This document shows positions 9,156 to 18,832 of a stretch of DNA of 64,000 bases, in pieces (the stretch's first letter is position 1; the number at the start of each line of letters is the position of its first letter). The DNA comes from Fibrobacterota bacterium (GTDB lineage: Bacteria; Fibrobacterota; Chitinivibrionia; Chitinivibrionales; FEN-1185). Position numbers and translations under genes: made by a program. The notes under the pieces are model-generated. The model did no database searches and was not told the DNA's origin. It saw only the letters and a program-made list of their open reading frames with translations. The stretch covers positions 112,308 through 176,307 of the forward strand of contig PLWQ01000036.1 in NCBI GenBank assembly GCA_003165595.1, in the 5' to 3' direction.

Positions 9156-9680
9156 TCAGCCCTGCGACTTTTTCCATTGCTCGTAATGCACCCGGCATTC
9201 GTCGTACCGTGAGATCGGGTATTTGCGTTCGGCCGGATGTCCCACAGCCACAATTGAGAACGGGACCACGTGTTGCGGCGCACCGGTAACAAGCCGAACC
9301 TTCTGGATGCGGCCTTCAACGGGATAAATGCCGAGCCACACGGCGCCAAGTCCGATCAGGTTGGCTTCCAAAAGGATGTTTTCCGTTGCCGCCGAACAGT
9401 CGAGCATCCAGCATCCATGCTGTTTTTGCAACGATTCGTCACCGCAAACGAGAATCGCGACCGGTGAATCTTTGACAACGTAGGTGTATGCCGAAACCTG
9501 CGATAGGGTAAGCCGTATCGACGGGTCGGTAACAACCACAAAATGCCATGGCCGCTCGTCGTCCGCCGAAGGAGCGCACATGCCCGCGCTCAGAAGGGCG
9601 CGAACCTGGGCTTCGTCGACTTTTTCATGCGTAAACCGGCGAATGCTTCTTCTGCTGAGTATCGGATCGGTGCGGGGCAT
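9156..9680 (-). CDS. Nitroreductase-family flavoprotein
   Basis: 174 aa from [16 protein letters not shown]. Nitroreductase (FMN-dependent NAD(P)H oxidoreductase) marks: [13 protein letters not shown] at the N-terminus, [17 protein letters not shown] and [16 protein letters not shown] with the C-terminal Arg-rich FMN-phosphate region. This compact form is common in anaerobes and probably works as a dimer in the cytoplasm. It is led by a strong sigma-54 promoter (9725-9740) and lies divergent to a sigma-54 activator, so expression is likely inducer-dependent. Confidence 0.88.
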   Translation of the reverse strand: MPRTDPILSRRSIRRFTHEKVDEAQVRALLSAGMCAPSADDERPWHFVVVTDPSIRLTLSQVSAYTYVVKDSPVAILVCGDESLQKQHGCWMLDCSAATENILLEANLIGLGAVWLGIYPVEGRIQKVRLVTGAPQHVVPFSIVAVGHPAERKYPISRYDECRVHYEQWKKSQG

Positions 9681-9724
9681 GTTTACTTCTCGCTGTTTAT
9701 CTTCTAAAGAAGAGGTATTACCAA

Positions 9725-9740
9725 CGCATGTTTCGTGCCA
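9725..9740 (-). promoter_or_regulatory. Sigma-54 (-24/-12) promoter for the nitroreductase/radical SAM operon
   Basis: Reading the minus strand from 9740: TGGCACG, 4 nt, then ATGCG. The essential GG and GC dinucleotides are exactly 10 nt apart, matching the consensus TGGCACG-N4-TTGCW in the whole -24 block. The predicted transcription start is ~12 nt beyond the GC, near 9714, leaving a ~34-nt leader before the ATG at 9680. Confidence 0.85.
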
Positions 9741-9803
9741 ACGCTCCAATAGGGCGCCTTGTATATTAAATACGCTTGGCTATCAAGAAAACAGAGTAGT
9801 TCG

Positions 9804-9839
9804 CTGTCTATTTGACAGGACTGGCTGTCAATTTGAAAG
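9804..9839. promoter_or_regulatory. Two 15-bp palindromes 21 bp apart: likely enhancer/operator sites of the divergent activator
   Basis: Site 1 (9804-9818) is CTGTC-TATTT-GACAG, a perfect 5-bp inverted repeat; site 2 (9825-9839) is CTGTC-AATTT-GAAAG, one mismatch. Start-to-start distance is 21 bp, two helical turns, so both face the same side of the DNA. Relative to the sigma-54 start near 9714 they centre at about -97 and -118, the usual place for upstream activator sites. Site 2 also covers the ribosome site of the activator gene, suggesting autoregulation. Confidence 0.7.
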
Positions 9840-9846
9840 GTTCTCT

Positions 9847-11472
9847 GTGAGAGCGAAAGACCTGAACATCGCCGAACTTGTCCAATTTTCCCCGGGATAT
9901 GTTGGTTTGCAGGGACGGCGTCTTTTGATCCACGATCTTTTTGCGCTTGGACAGTTTCGGCGCGATCTGATAGAAACCGTGGGTGAGGACATGGGGCGCC
10001 GCATTCTCACGCGCAAGGGCTTCTTCTGGGGCCAGGCCGATGCGGCCGGCATGCAGCGCCTGTACCAGTGGGACAGCCTTGGAGAATGGATTGCGGCGTC
10101 GGCGGCATTGTCCCAGATCTCCGGAAGAGCGCAAATGTCAACAAACATTACCTTGCTTGATGAGGCCACGGGCCGCATAGAGGTCGAAATGACGACCGAC
10201 AATTCGGCTGAGGTGGAAGAATACCGCAACGAGCTTGGCAAGGCGTCAAAGCCGGTCTGCTGGGTAACGGTCGGGTACGCCAGCGGCTATGTTTCGTACT
10301 GCATGGGGAAAAGCGTTTACTTTGTGGAGGCGCACTGCCAGGCGGCGGACGCCCCCGGCTGCGTCTTTGTCGGCAAGGATGTCGATTCGTGGGGGAGTGT
10401 CATAGAAAAAGACAAGCCATATTTTCTGGCGGCCGATATACAGAAAAAAGTGCTCGAACTCTCACGGCGGATCAGAAATCAACAGCGCACGCTTGTCCAG
10501 CAGCGCAACCAACTTAAGACGTCGCTCCAGCCGGGCGTGCTTTCCGGGATAGAAGTAAAAAGCAAGTCCTTCCGCGCCGTGCTGGATCTCGCCGAACGTG
10601 TGGCGGCATTCGACACAACGGTGCTGATCACCGGGGAGACCGGCACGGGCAAGGAAGTGCTTGCCCGTCATATCCACGCCTGTTCCGCGCGCAAGGACGG
10701 CCCGTTTCTCGCTGTAAACTGTTCCGCATTGCCCGAAAATCTGCTCGAAAGCGAATTGTTCGGCCACAAGGCCGGATCGTTTACCGGCGCGAAGACCGAT
10801 CAGATCGGTCTCTTCAAGGCTGCGGAAAAGGGCACCATTTTTCTGGACGAAATCGGAGACATCTCTCCCCAATTACAGGCCAAGTTGTTACGCGTTATTC
10901 AATCCAGGGAAATCAAGCCGGTCGGCGACACAAGGACGCAGCAGATAGATGTTCGAGTCATTTCGGCCACGAACCGCGATCTGGATCAGCTTGCCGAAGA
11001 AGGAGCGTTTCGGAAGGATCTGCTTTACAGATTGAGAGTTGTCCTCGTCGCGGTGCCGCCCCTGCGGGACCGGCGGGACGATATCCTGCCCCTCACGAGG
11101 CATTTCCTTGACCAGTTCAAGCGCCGCCACAAAATCGCGAACCTCCGCCTTTCTCCGGCGGTTGCCGACGTACTTACCAAATACGATTGGCCGGGAAACG
11201 TGAGGGAGCTGGAGAACGCACTCGAACATGCTGCGGTGTTGTGCGCAGACGGCCTTGTTACGCCGGACATCCTCCCGCGGGATGTTGCAGGAAGCATTCC
11301 GGAAAAAGGAGTGGCGGATCGGCACGGGACGCTGGAAAGTCTGGAGCGTCAGCACATACGACGCGTTCTGGATCAGACCGGCGGCAATCGAGCCGAAGCT
11401 GCGCGGAGCCTTGGCATAAGCGAATCAACGCTGTACCGCAGATTGCGTGATTTGCCCGGGTCCAGGACATAG
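9847..11472 (+). CDS. XylR_N/V4R sigma-54-dependent transcriptional activator
   Basis: 541 aa from GTG 9847, chosen because AAAGG lies 6 nt upstream and the domain starts there; upstream in-frame ATGs lie inside the divergent nitroreductase gene. Order: XylR_N-like sensor (~1-105), V4R domain (~110-175) with four Cys (C in KPVCW, YCMG, EAHC, PGC) as in DmpR/XylR zinc-bound sensors, linker helix, AAA+ domain with Walker A GETGTGKE, sigma-54 contact loop GSFTGA (usual form GAFTGA), Walker B IFLDEIGD, and a Fis-type HTH at ~495-535. This family senses aromatic or hydrophobic small molecules. It probably activates the divergent nitroreductase operon. Confidence 0.9.
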   Translation: MRAKDLNIAELVQFSPGYVGLQGRRLLIHDLFALGQFRRDLIETVGEDMGRRILTRKGFFWGQADAAGMQRLYQWDSLGEWIAASAALSQISGRAQMSTNITLLDEATGRIEVEMTTDNSAEVEEYRNELGKASKPVCWVTVGYASGYVSYCMGKSVYFVEAHCQAADAPGCVFVGKDVDSWGSVIEKDKPYFLAADIQKKVLELSRRIRNQQRTLVQQRNQLKTSLQPGVLSGIEVKSKSFRAVLDLAERVAAFDTTVLITGETGTGKEVLARHIHACSARKDGPFLAVNCSALPENLLESELFGHKAGSFTGAKTDQIGLFKAAEKGTIFLDEIGDISPQLQAKLLRVIQSREIKPVGDTRTQQIDVRVISATNRDLDQLAEEGAFRKDLLYRLRVVLVAVPPLRDRRDDILPLTRHFLDQFKRRHKIANLRLSPAVADVLTKYDWPGNVRELENALEHAAVLCADGLVTPDILPRDVAGSIPEKGVADRHGTLESLERQHIRRVLDQTGGNRAEAARSLGISESTLYRRLRDLPGSRT

Positions 11473-11546
11473 ACCGGCGCGATCCTGCGAATGCGGCCGT
11501 ACCCTTACATCTCGTATTGTATCGTAACCAATCCGGAGGTCCAACA

Positions 11547-12371
11547 ATGTCCCAAAAAACTATTGATCAGTCCCGCTGCACGCGGTGCAATCGCTGCATC
11601 GAGATTTGTCCCCTCGAAATTTTTGAAATCGACCCGTTAACATCCTTCCCAGCCGTCTCGCGCCCAAAAGACAAACGCTGCACGGCATGCGGCCATTGCG
11701 CGGCAATATGCCCGCAGAACGCCATCGACCTTCAGGATGATTCCCTGCAGGGGCCGCCGGGCCGCGAGGCCGAGCCGGCACTTTCTCCCGACCAGGTCGC
11801 TGCGTACTTTGTGCGTCGCCGGTCAACCCGCCGTTTCCGGCCCGAGCCCGTAGAAAAGGGGACGCTGGAAAAACTCCTCGACATCGCGCGGTATGCGCCG
11901 TCCGGTGTCAATCGCCAGCCCGTCTCATGGAGCATCGCGTACTCGCCGGGGGCCGTGGGCAAACTTGCCGCGCTATCGGTCGACTGGATGCGCTCGCAGA
12001 TTCCCCTCAAGACGCCGCTTTCCCTTGGCCTGCGGTTCGATATCCTCCTTGAGGCATGGGAAAAAGGCAAGGACCCGCTCTGCCGGCACGCACCTCACTG
12101 CATCTTCGCCCATGCTCACAAGGAAGACCGCATGGCGGTCACCGACGGAACCGTTGCGCTGGCACAGGTGGAGCTGGCTGCGGCGGCCTTCGGCCTCGGC
12201 GTCTGCTGGGCCGGCTATTTGAATATTGCGACAAACTCGTATCAGCCGCTTAAGGCTGCCGCGGGAATACCGGATGACAATGCTTGTCTGGGAGTCCTGA
12301 TGATCGGACGGCCCCAGTATGCTTTTGCAGGAATTCCCAAAAGGAAAGCGGCAAGGGTGGGTTGGGTGTGA
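11547..12371 (+). CDS. Ferredoxin-nitroreductase fusion protein
   Basis: 274 aa. Start ATG (MSQKTIDQ) follows GGAGGT; an ATG 30 nt upstream has no such site. Residues ~5-70 carry two 4Fe-4S motifs, CTRCNRCIEICP and CTACGHCAAICP. Residues ~90-270 are a nitroreductase domain: RRSTRRFRPEPV, IARYAPSGVNRQPVSW and FGLGVCWAGY. The ferredoxin part can feed electrons straight to the FMN centre, as in clostridial NADH-independent nitroreductases. It starts 74 bp after the sigma-54 activator gene, on the same strand; I saw no GG-N10-GC element in that gap. Confidence 0.88.
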   Translation: MSQKTIDQSRCTRCNRCIEICPLEIFEIDPLTSFPAVSRPKDKRCTACGHCAAICPQNAIDLQDDSLQGPPGREAEPALSPDQVAAYFVRRRSTRRFRPEPVEKGTLEKLLDIARYAPSGVNRQPVSWSIAYSPGAVGKLAALSVDWMRSQIPLKTPLSLGLRFDILLEAWEKGKDPLCRHAPHCIFAHAHKEDRMAVTDGTVALAQVELAAAAFGLGVCWAGYLNIATNSYQPLKAAAGIPDDNACLGVLMIGRPQYAFAGIPKRKAARVGWV

Positions 12372-12412
12372 TGGACGAACCGGGACTAGGTTCGTGTCGC
12401 CCGACGGGGAGC

Positions 12413-13126
12413 TTACGTGCGTGGCGGCTTTTTGCGGCCGGGACGCCGTTTCTCCCACAGCGCTTCCGCCAGTTCCAGATCCCCTTGTGTCGTGATCTTG
12501 AAGTTGAGCGCATCCCCCTGCGAAATGCCCACTGCAGCGCCCGAGGCCTCCAACAGCAGTGCCTCGTCGGTAGGAGGGGACGAAAGGCGCGCCGCGGCGT
12601 CGAACGCAAGGAGAAGCTTGCCGCGGAGAAACAGCTGGGGGGTTTGCACGCGGACAATGGCGCTTCTGTCAAGAGTTTCGCCGGCGCGGTCGCCCGAGAA
12701 CCTTCGTATCGTGTCCACTTCGGGGATTGCGGCGATGACCGCATCGAATTTCCTTGACGCGCGCAGGACTCCGTCTATCACGGCCGTGGCAACGAACGGC
12801 CGTGCGGAATCGTGGATCATCACCCACGTCGCTTCCGACGCTTCCACGCCGTTTCTCACGGATTGCCACCGGTGCTCGCCGCCCGGGACAACAGTGACCT
12901 CTTTGTGCAGGCAAAGCCCGTTCACGATGCGCCGTGTCTGCGGTACCATGGCCGGGGGCGCCACCACAATCAGGCTGCCCACTGCTTTGTGTGCGACGAA
13001 CGTGAGGAGCGAATGCACGAAGAGCGGCCGCCCACCAAGCCGGACGAACGCCTTGGGAACTTTCGCGCCCAGCCGTTTTCCGCTTCCCGCGGCAACAATA
13101 ATGCAATCTACCGAAGCTCGATTCAT
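12413..13126 (-). CDS. ispD: 2-C-methyl-D-erythritol 4-phosphate cytidylyltransferase
   Basis: 237 aa from MNRASVDCII; a TTG seven codons earlier is possible. IspD makes CDP-ME in the non-mevalonate isoprenoid pathway. Marks: the CTP-binding loop VAAGSGKRLG, KAFVRLGGRPL, HDSARPFV and TDEALLLEASG. The C-terminus is a basic tail (RRPGRKKPPRT). It begins 24 bp after argG on the same strand, so it probably shares the arginine transcript; no ispF follows. Confidence 0.93.
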   Translation of the reverse strand: MNRASVDCIIVAAGSGKRLGAKVPKAFVRLGGRPLFVHSLLTFVAHKAVGSLIVVAPPAMVPQTRRIVNGLCLHKEVTVVPGGEHRWQSVRNGVEASEATWVMIHDSARPFVATAVIDGVLRASRKFDAVIAAIPEVDTIRRFSGDRAGETLDRSAIVRVQTPQLFLRGKLLLAFDAAARLSSPPTDEALLLEASGAAVGISQGDALNFKITTQGDLELAEALWEKRRPGRKKPPRT

Positions 13127-13150
13127 GGTCGCGTTGTTCCCTGTCAACTG

Positions 13151-14371
13151 TCAACTTTGAACTCTTGACCTCTTTCTTCTTTCCACAATTCCCGCAACTT
13201 TCATAGGCAACCCGAAGATCCTTATGAACCCGCGCGCATCCTTCTGGTCGTAGAAATCGGTGTCGGTAAATGATGCGAGGTCGTTCAGATACAACGAATT
13301 CGGCGACTGCGAGCCTGCCGGGTAAATGCCGCCCTTGTAGAGCTTGAGCTTTGCCGTGCCGGAAACGTTTTCCTGGGTGGAATTTACAAACGCGTCGAGC
13401 GATTCGCGGAGCTTGGAAAACCACTGGCCGTTGTACACAAGGTCGGCATATTTGAGGCTCATCATTTCCTTGTAATGCAGAGTTTCGCGGTCGAGTACGA
13501 GGCGTTCGAGCTCACGGTGGGCTGCATAGAGAATGGAACCGCCGGGCGTTTCGTACACGCCCCGCGACTTGATCCCCACAAGCCTGTTCTCCACCATGTC
13601 AACGTGCCCGACGCCGTGGGCCGCGCCGATTCGGTTGAGCTCCGAAAGAAGCTTGATAGGAGTGAGCGCCTTGCCGTTCACCGAAACGGGCGTTCCTTTT
13701 TCGAAACCGACGGTAACGTACACAGGTCTTGCCGGCGCCTTTTCTACGGTGCTGGACAGGGTAAAGACATTGTCCGGCGGCATTTTCGCCGGATCTTCTA
13801 GAATGCCGCCTTCGTGGCTGATATGCCAGATGTTTCGGTCTTCCGAATAAATGCGCTTCTTTGACTGGCTCACGGGAATGTTGCGCTCCGCCGCGTAGGC
13901 CAGGCAGTCTTCGCGCGAGTGGAGCGTCCACTTGGGGTCTTTCCACGGAGAGATAATGCCGAGCGAGGGGTCAAGCGCCATCACGGTGAGTTCGAAACGA
14001 ACCTGGTCGTTTCCCTTGCCCGTTGCGCCATGGGCCACGGCATCGGCGTTCTCTTTGTGCGCGATTTCAACGGCGCGCTTTGCAATAATGGGCCGCGCAA
14101 AGCTGGTGCCGAGCAGGTAACTTCCCTCGTACACGGCGCCGGCCCTGAGCGTGGGATATATGTAGCCGGTAATGAACTCCTCGCGAAGATCTTCGAGGTA
14201 ATACTTCGATGCGCCCGTCCTTATTGCTTTCTGCTTGAGACCGCTCGTTTCTTCGGCCTGGCCGACGTCCGCGCACATGGCGATAACCTGGCAATGGTAG
14301 TTCTCCTTGAGCCACGGAATCATGATGGAGGTGTCGAGACCGCCTGAGTACAGCAATACTACCTTCTTCAT
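13151..14371 (-). CDS. argG: Argininosuccinate synthase
   Basis: 406 aa from [15 protein letters not shown]; a TTG seven codons upstream was discarded because MKK matches the family start. It joins citrulline and aspartate using ATP. The PP-loop [25 protein letters not shown] and SPWKDPKW blocks are all intact. It lies downstream of argC, argB, argD and an esterase gene on the same strand; argH, argF and argJ are not in this window. Confidence 0.95.
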   Translation of the reverse strand: MKKVVLLYSGGLDTSIMIPWLKENYHCQVIAMCADVGQAEETSGLKQKAIRTGASKYYLEDLREEFITGYIYPTLRAGAVYEGSYLLGTSFARPIIAKRAVEIAHKENADAVAHGATGKGNDQVRFELTVMALDPSLGIISPWKDPKWTLHSREDCLAYAAERNIPVSQSKKRIYSEDRNIWHISHEGGILEDPAKMPPDNVFTLSSTVEKAPARPVYVTVGFEKGTPVSVNGKALTPIKLLSELNRIGAAHGVGHVDMVENRLVGIKSRGVYETPGGSILYAAHRELERLVLDRETLHYKEMMSLKYADLVYNGQWFSKLRESLDAFVNSTQENVSGTAKLKLYKGGIYPAGSQSPNSLYLNDLASFTDTDFYDQKDARGFIRIFGLPMKVAGIVERRKRSRVQS

Positions 14372-14437
14372 AGGTGTGAGCCTTTCGAACAATGTCTATG
14401 GAACAGGTTGATTATTGGGAAAACGCGAACCGTTGCA

Positions 14438-15679
14438 TTACCTTGCGCTCAAAAATACCGGCACGGATTTCGGTTCCCTGTTCAAATTATCAAAAAGGTA
14501 ATACATCCCCGAGGCGTACCTTCCCACTGGAGTTATGGTTCGCGTGTGTTCGTTGCAGATAAGTCGTACAGGCGCCGATCGGCCCGCGCAGTCGACCACG
14601 CGAAGGCTCGCAGGATGCACATCGCCAACAAAAACGTAGGATGCTTGAGAGGCCCTTATCCGCCACCCGGAAGCAGCTCCACGCGATGCGGAACTCGCAA
14701 ATTTCACCGCTGCGGCGCCTGAGTCGCAGTTGACAATACTTGCCAGGAAATCGGAGATCATGTCAACGGTTGTGTCCATTTTCGGGTCGACAGCCGGGAA
14801 GCCATGTCCCGTGCTGTCGAACAGCTTGAGCCTGCTGTAAATCCCCAAATCTTGGGCGCGCTTGTAGATCGGCGCGCTGCCGAAGACCCTCAAGATGTCG
14901 TATCCCAAGCCCGAGAAGATGCTGCCGTAATTGTAGGGCACGACATCGTCCGATAGCCCGTGGAAACTGATGATGGGCACGTTGCCCCGCGCCATCCACA
15001 GCGTGTCCCCGATGGCGCCCCAGCAGTTGACAACCGCGCTGATTCGCGAGGAATAGCCGGGCGTACCGCTGTTGCCTTCGATGTTCCCCAGAACGACAGT
15101 GTCGACGGATGCGGGCACTTCGCTTTGGTCAAGATAGGCGTGGTGGATGGCGGCAAACGCCCCGGCCGAGGTGCCGCCTTCGAATATCAGGCTCGTATCG
15201 ATCCGGTACTCGATCGCGTGCGCGCGGAAGAACCGGACGGCTGCCTTTGCATCCTGCACGGCGCGATAGTTTGCGCGTTCGAAATAGGCTCCCTGGGGAG
15301 GGAAAAGCGACTCGACGCCGAGACGATAGTCTATGGAAGTGGTAACATAGCCTCGCCGGGCAAACTCCGCGCAGAGCCTGAGGATCACGTCGTCGGATTG
15401 CCTGGTACCGGTGATGAAGGCCCCACCGTGAATCAAAACGACAAGCGGCCGCCGTTTCGAGGTATCGCCCGACGGCCGATACACGTCGCATTTGAGCGTG
15501 TCAAGGAGACCTGTCAGGTCGGTATTCATACCGTACACGATATCACGTGTCGTATCGATAGCCGGGAATACCGGCTTTGCGAATCGGTCCGAACACGATG
15601 CTTGCGCGCCGGCACATGCTGCGCATAGCAGCGCCGCGACGACCGCAACAACGGCGGACCTCGTGGTCACAGTTTGCAT
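14438..15679 (-). CDS. Secreted alpha/beta hydrolase (carboxylesterase, BD-FAE/lipase-like)
   Basis: 413 aa. Residues 1-27 are a signal peptide. The hydrolase domain (~45-310) shows VVLIHGGAFITG (oxyanion HGG), the nucleophile elbow GGTSAGAFAA, SDDVVPY (acid) and STGHGFP (catalytic His). The ~80 C-terminal residues (VHPASLRVVDCAGR... ASGMYYLFDN) resemble a degenerate type A sorting module. Likely esterase on plant or microbial acylated glycans, inferred from fold only. Its first codons overlap the 3' end of argD by 13 bp, an odd place for a secreted esterase between argD and argG. Confidence 0.82.
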   Translation of the reverse strand: MQTVTTRSAVVAVVAALLCAACAGAQASCSDRFAKPVFPAIDTTRDIVYGMNTDLTGLLDTLKCDVYRPSGDTSKRRPLVVLIHGGAFITGTRQSDDVILRLCAEFARRGYVTTSIDYRLGVESLFPPQGAYFERANYRAVQDAKAAVRFFRAHAIEYRIDTSLIFEGGTSAGAFAAIHHAYLDQSEVPASVDTVVLGNIEGNSGTPGYSSRISAVVNCWGAIGDTLWMARGNVPIISFHGLSDDVVPYNYGSIFSGLGYDILRVFGSAPIYKRAQDLGIYSRLKLFDSTGHGFPAVDPKMDTTVDMISDFLASIVNCDSGAAAVKFASSASRGAASGWRIRASQASYVFVGDVHPASLRVVDCAGRSAPVRLICNEHTRTITPVGRYASGMYYLFDNLNREPKSVPVFLSAR

Positions 15680-16851
15680 TGGACAAGTACCTGTTCGAAC
15701 ATGGCGAGAGCGGCTTTGATGTTCTTTTCCTCAACGATGAGCGGCGGCATGAACCTAACGGTGTTTTGCTCGGCCTTGATCAGAAGGAGGCCTTTCTCTT
15801 TGCAAAGGGGTATAAGCTCCTTGGGGTCCTTGTTCATCTCCACGCCCACGAGCAGGCCCCGGCCCCGCACCTCCTTGATGCCGGCGTGCGATGCGGCCAA
15901 AGCCGCGAGTCCGTTTTTCAATGCCGCACCGTTGTTCACAACAGCGGACAGAAAAACGGGCTGAGAAATGATATTGAGCACCACGCACCCCAGGGCGCAT
16001 GCGAGGGGGTTGCCGCCGAACGTTGTCCCGTGATTGCCGGGCGAAATGGCGCGCGCGATGTGATCCTTGCAGACCACGGCGCCCAGCGGGAGTCCTCCGC
16101 CGAGCGGTTTTGCCGCCGCGAGAATATCGGGGACAATGCCGTATTGCTCGCAGCACCAGAGCGTGCCGGTGCGGCCCATGCCGCACTGGATCTCGTCGAA
16201 CACCAGCGCTATGTTCTTTTCGTTTGCATAGTCCCGCAGGAATTGGAGAAATTCCCGCGACGCGGGGTTCACGCCGCCTTCACCCTGCACCGGCTCCACG
16301 ATAATGGCCGCATAATCGTGTTTGTCAAGAATCGCCTTCGTCGCGGCACTATCGTTGAACGCCGCGTAATGAAACCCGGCGAGCATCGGGCCGAAGCCTT
16401 CTTGAAACTGCTCCTGGGCCGTTGCCGCCAACGCACCGTAGGTGCGGCCGTGAAAGCCCCGGAAGAAAGAAAGAATGTGGTATTTTTCCTTGCTGGTTTG
16501 CGCGGCCCATTTTCTGGAGAACTTGATGGCAGCCTCAATGGCCTCGGTGCCGCTGTTGCAGAGGAACACCTTTCCGCCGAACGTCTTTGCAGAGAGCGCC
16601 GTGGCAAGCTCGAGCTGGGGCTGGGTGAAATACAGGTTCGACGAATGGATAAGGAGTGAACCTTGCTCCCGCAGGGCCGCGACAATTGCCGGGTGACCGT
16701 GGCCGAGCGCATTGACCGCAATGCCGGAGCCGAAATCGAGGTAGCGCTTTCCATCCGCGTCGAACAGGTACATACCTTCGCCCCGCACGAGCGGAGAACC
16801 GCTCCGCGAAAACGTGGGAACGAAAACGTCGTTGGGATCTGTCGATGCCAT
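15667..16851 (-). CDS. argD: Acetylornithine aminotransferase
   Basis: 394 aa. PLP-dependent class III aminotransferase of arginine (and possibly lysine) synthesis. Visible marks: FGSGIAVNALGHGHP, FLCNSGTEAIEAAIK, VEPVQGEGGVNPAS, FDEIQCGMGRTG and the PLP-lysine block AAAKPLGGGLPLGAVV. Length is normal. It follows argB by 40 bp in the argC-argB-argD order and overlaps the esterase start. Confidence 0.94.
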   Translation of the reverse strand: MASTDPNDVFVPTFSRSGSPLVRGEGMYLFDADGKRYLDFGSGIAVNALGHGHPAIVAALREQGSLLIHSSNLYFTQPQLELATALSAKTFGGKVFLCNSGTEAIEAAIKFSRKWAAQTSKEKYHILSFFRGFHGRTYGALAATAQEQFQEGFGPMLAGFHYAAFNDSAATKAILDKHDYAAIIVEPVQGEGGVNPASREFLQFLRDYANEKNIALVFDEIQCGMGRTGTLWCCEQYGIVPDILAAAKPLGGGLPLGAVVCKDHIARAISPGNHGTTFGGNPLACALGCVVLNIISQPVFLSAVVNNGAALKNGLAALAASHAGIKEVRGRGLLVGVEMNKDPKELIPLCKEKGLLLIKAEQNTVRFMPPLIVEEKNIKAALAMFEQVLVQCKL

Positions 16852-16891
16852 AATTCTCTGTGTCCTCTGTGTCTCTGTGGTGAGTCTTTTC

Positions 16892-17671
16892 TTAAGCCAG
16901 GATCACGGTGCCGCTGGCCGTCGCGGGCGCAAGCTCCCGCGCAAAAGTTTCCGGCCCGTTCCATCCGCAGATGTGGACCTGCAATACGCCGTTTCCAACC
17001 GATTCCGCCGCCCCGCGCACCTTGGGCACCATGCCGCCCTTGATGTGACCCGAAGCGATGAGGCCCTCTATGTCGGCCGTCCTGATGCTGCGCATTACCG
17101 ATCCGTTCACCAGCACGCCCGGCACATCGGAAACGAATACCAGGTGGTCGGCGGCCAGCGCCGTCGCAAGTTCGCTCGCCGCGACATCGGCATTGACATT
17201 ATAGACATTGCCGTCGTCGTCGCGGGAGATTGGGGATACTACCGGCACAATGCGGTTGGTCCGGCACAGGTCGATAATCTTTTTGTCAACATGTTGTATC
17301 GCGCCTACAAACCCGATGTCCTTGCCCCGGATCGTCATGCGCGTCGCCGACAACAGGTTGCAGTCCACGCCGCTGATACCCAGCGCCGTGAGACCGGCGG
17401 TCTGCAGCGCGTTCACCAACCGCTTGTTGACGTGGCCCGACAGCACCATCTGCACCGTGAACACGGTCTCGGCGTCGGTCACGCGCATTCCCTCGACAAA
17501 GGTGTATTCCTTCTTGAGCAGGTTAAGCTGGCGCGCAATGTCTTTGCCGCCCCCATGAACAACCACGGGGAAATAGTCCGTGGCAATGGCGGCCAGGCTC
17601 TTGCCGAAGTCGGAGAAGAATCCGGCGGCGTCCAGCGTCGCGCCTCCGATTTTGATGCACACTGTTTGCAT
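16892..17671 (-). CDS. argB: Acetylglutamate kinase
   Basis: 259 aa. Amino-acid kinase fold: KIGGATLD at the N-terminus, VVHGGGKDIARQL, VNADVAASELA and VSDVPGVLV. It phosphorylates N-acetylglutamate, the second committed step. It is of the short type without the N-terminal helix seen in arginine-inhibited hexameric forms, which would suggest arginine-insensitivity (inference). It starts 18 bp after argC. Confidence 0.94.
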   Translation of the reverse strand: MQTVCIKIGGATLDAAGFFSDFGKSLAAIATDYFPVVVHGGGKDIARQLNLLKKEYTFVEGMRVTDAETVFTVQMVLSGHVNKRLVNALQTAGLTALGISGVDCNLLSATRMTIRGKDIGFVGAIQHVDKKIIDLCRTNRIVPVVSPISRDDDGNVYNVNADVAASELATALAADHLVFVSDVPGVLVNGSVMRSIRTADIEGLIASGHIKGGMVPKVRGAAESVGNGVLQVHICGWNGPETFARELAPATASGTVILA

Positions 17672-17689
17672 GGGAATCGTTCCTTCAGA

Positions 17690-18715
17690 TCACAGAAGCC
17701 CGGTGGTTTCCGGGAAACCGAACATGATGTTCATGTTCTGCACCGCCTGACCGCTGGCGCCTTTCACCAGGTTGTCGAGCGCCGCCACTGCAATCACCGG
17801 CTGGCCCTTCTCGCCGCCAGCAAACGTGATGTCGCAAAAGTTCGTATGCGCCACGCCGGCTATTGAAGGCAGGTCGGAAGGCTCGCGCATCCTTACAAAC
17901 GGCTCGTTGCTGTATGCTTTTTTCACAATGGCCAGGCATTGCGCCGCGGTCCGGTTTGTAACCAGGTAGATGGTGGACAAGATCCCGCGATTCGTGGGCA
18001 GCAGATGCGGAGAGAAGGTGATTGTAACGGGTTTGCCGCACGCCTTTGAGAACTCCTGTTCGATTTCGGCGATGTGCCGGTGCGTATGGCCAATGGAATA
18101 TGCACTGAAGTTCTCGTGCACTTCCACGAAATGGCTCGTTAGTTTGAGAGACCTGCCCGCTCCGGTCACCCCGGATTTTGAGTCGGCGATAACCAGCGAA
18201 ATGGTGGTATCCTTGTCCTTGAACAGGGGCAACAGCGGCAGCATGATGCTCGATGAATAACAGCCGGGATTTGCCACGATCCGGGCTCCGGCGATTTCGC
18301 TTCTGTAGTGTTCGCACAGCCCGAACACGGCGTCTTTCAGCAACTCGGGGCAGGGGTGCTCGGTCTTGTACCACGCGGTGTATTCCTCGGGATTCTTGAT
18401 CCGGAAATCGGCGCTCAGGTCGATAACCTTCACCAGGTTATTAATAAATGGCAAGAGCAAGCCGGCGGATGTGGCATGGGGCAGGCACGAAAAAACGCAG
18501 TCAACCGGCACGTCCACGGTTTTATCGGGCGCAAGCAACACCTTGTCGCATGTGCCTTTTACCAAGGGGAAAACATCGCTCAGTTTCTGGCCGGCGTACG
18601 ATTGGGATGACACGAACGCGATGGATACCTGGGGGTGTTTCGCAAAAATCCGGACCAGTTCAACGCCCGTATATCCTGTTGCGCCCAGAATGCCGACATT
18701 CAGTTTTTTTGACAT
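17690..18715 (-). CDS. argC: N-acetyl-gamma-glutamyl-phosphate reductase
   Basis: 341 aa. NADP-binding GILGATGYTGVELVRI at the start and the catalytic block VANPGCYSSS with the nucleophile Cys; HRHIAEIEQE and GFPETTGL at the end fit type 1 ArgC. AAAGGA lies ~10 nt before the ATG. First gene of the minus-strand arginine cluster; its leader is in the 333-bp region shared with flagellin. Confidence 0.95.
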   Translation of the reverse strand: MSKKLNVGILGATGYTGVELVRIFAKHPQVSIAFVSSQSYAGQKLSDVFPLVKGTCDKVLLAPDKTVDVPVDCVFSCLPHATSAGLLLPFINNLVKVIDLSADFRIKNPEEYTAWYKTEHPCPELLKDAVFGLCEHYRSEIAGARIVANPGCYSSSIMLPLLPLFKDKDTTISLVIADSKSGVTGAGRSLKLTSHFVEVHENFSAYSIGHTHRHIAEIEQEFSKACGKPVTITFSPHLLPTNRGILSTIYLVTNRTAAQCLAIVKKAYSNEPFVRMREPSDLPSIAGVAHTNFCDITFAGGEKGQPVIAVAALDNLVKGASGQAVQNMNIMFGFPETTGLL

Positions 18716-18832
18716 GGCCGCAGTCCTTTCGGAGAATGCTCCGGTCGTAAGTCACGTCATAAAATAATTTACCCAGTCTCCCGGAGTGCTACCGAATAAT
18801 CCGTGCCGGTCGGCAGCGGCGAAAAAAGGTTC

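Noticed and set aside
11473-11546. Second sigma-54 promoter before the ferredoxin-nitroreductase gene
   Set aside because: The only GG...GC pair has 9-nt spacing and no TGGCAC block.
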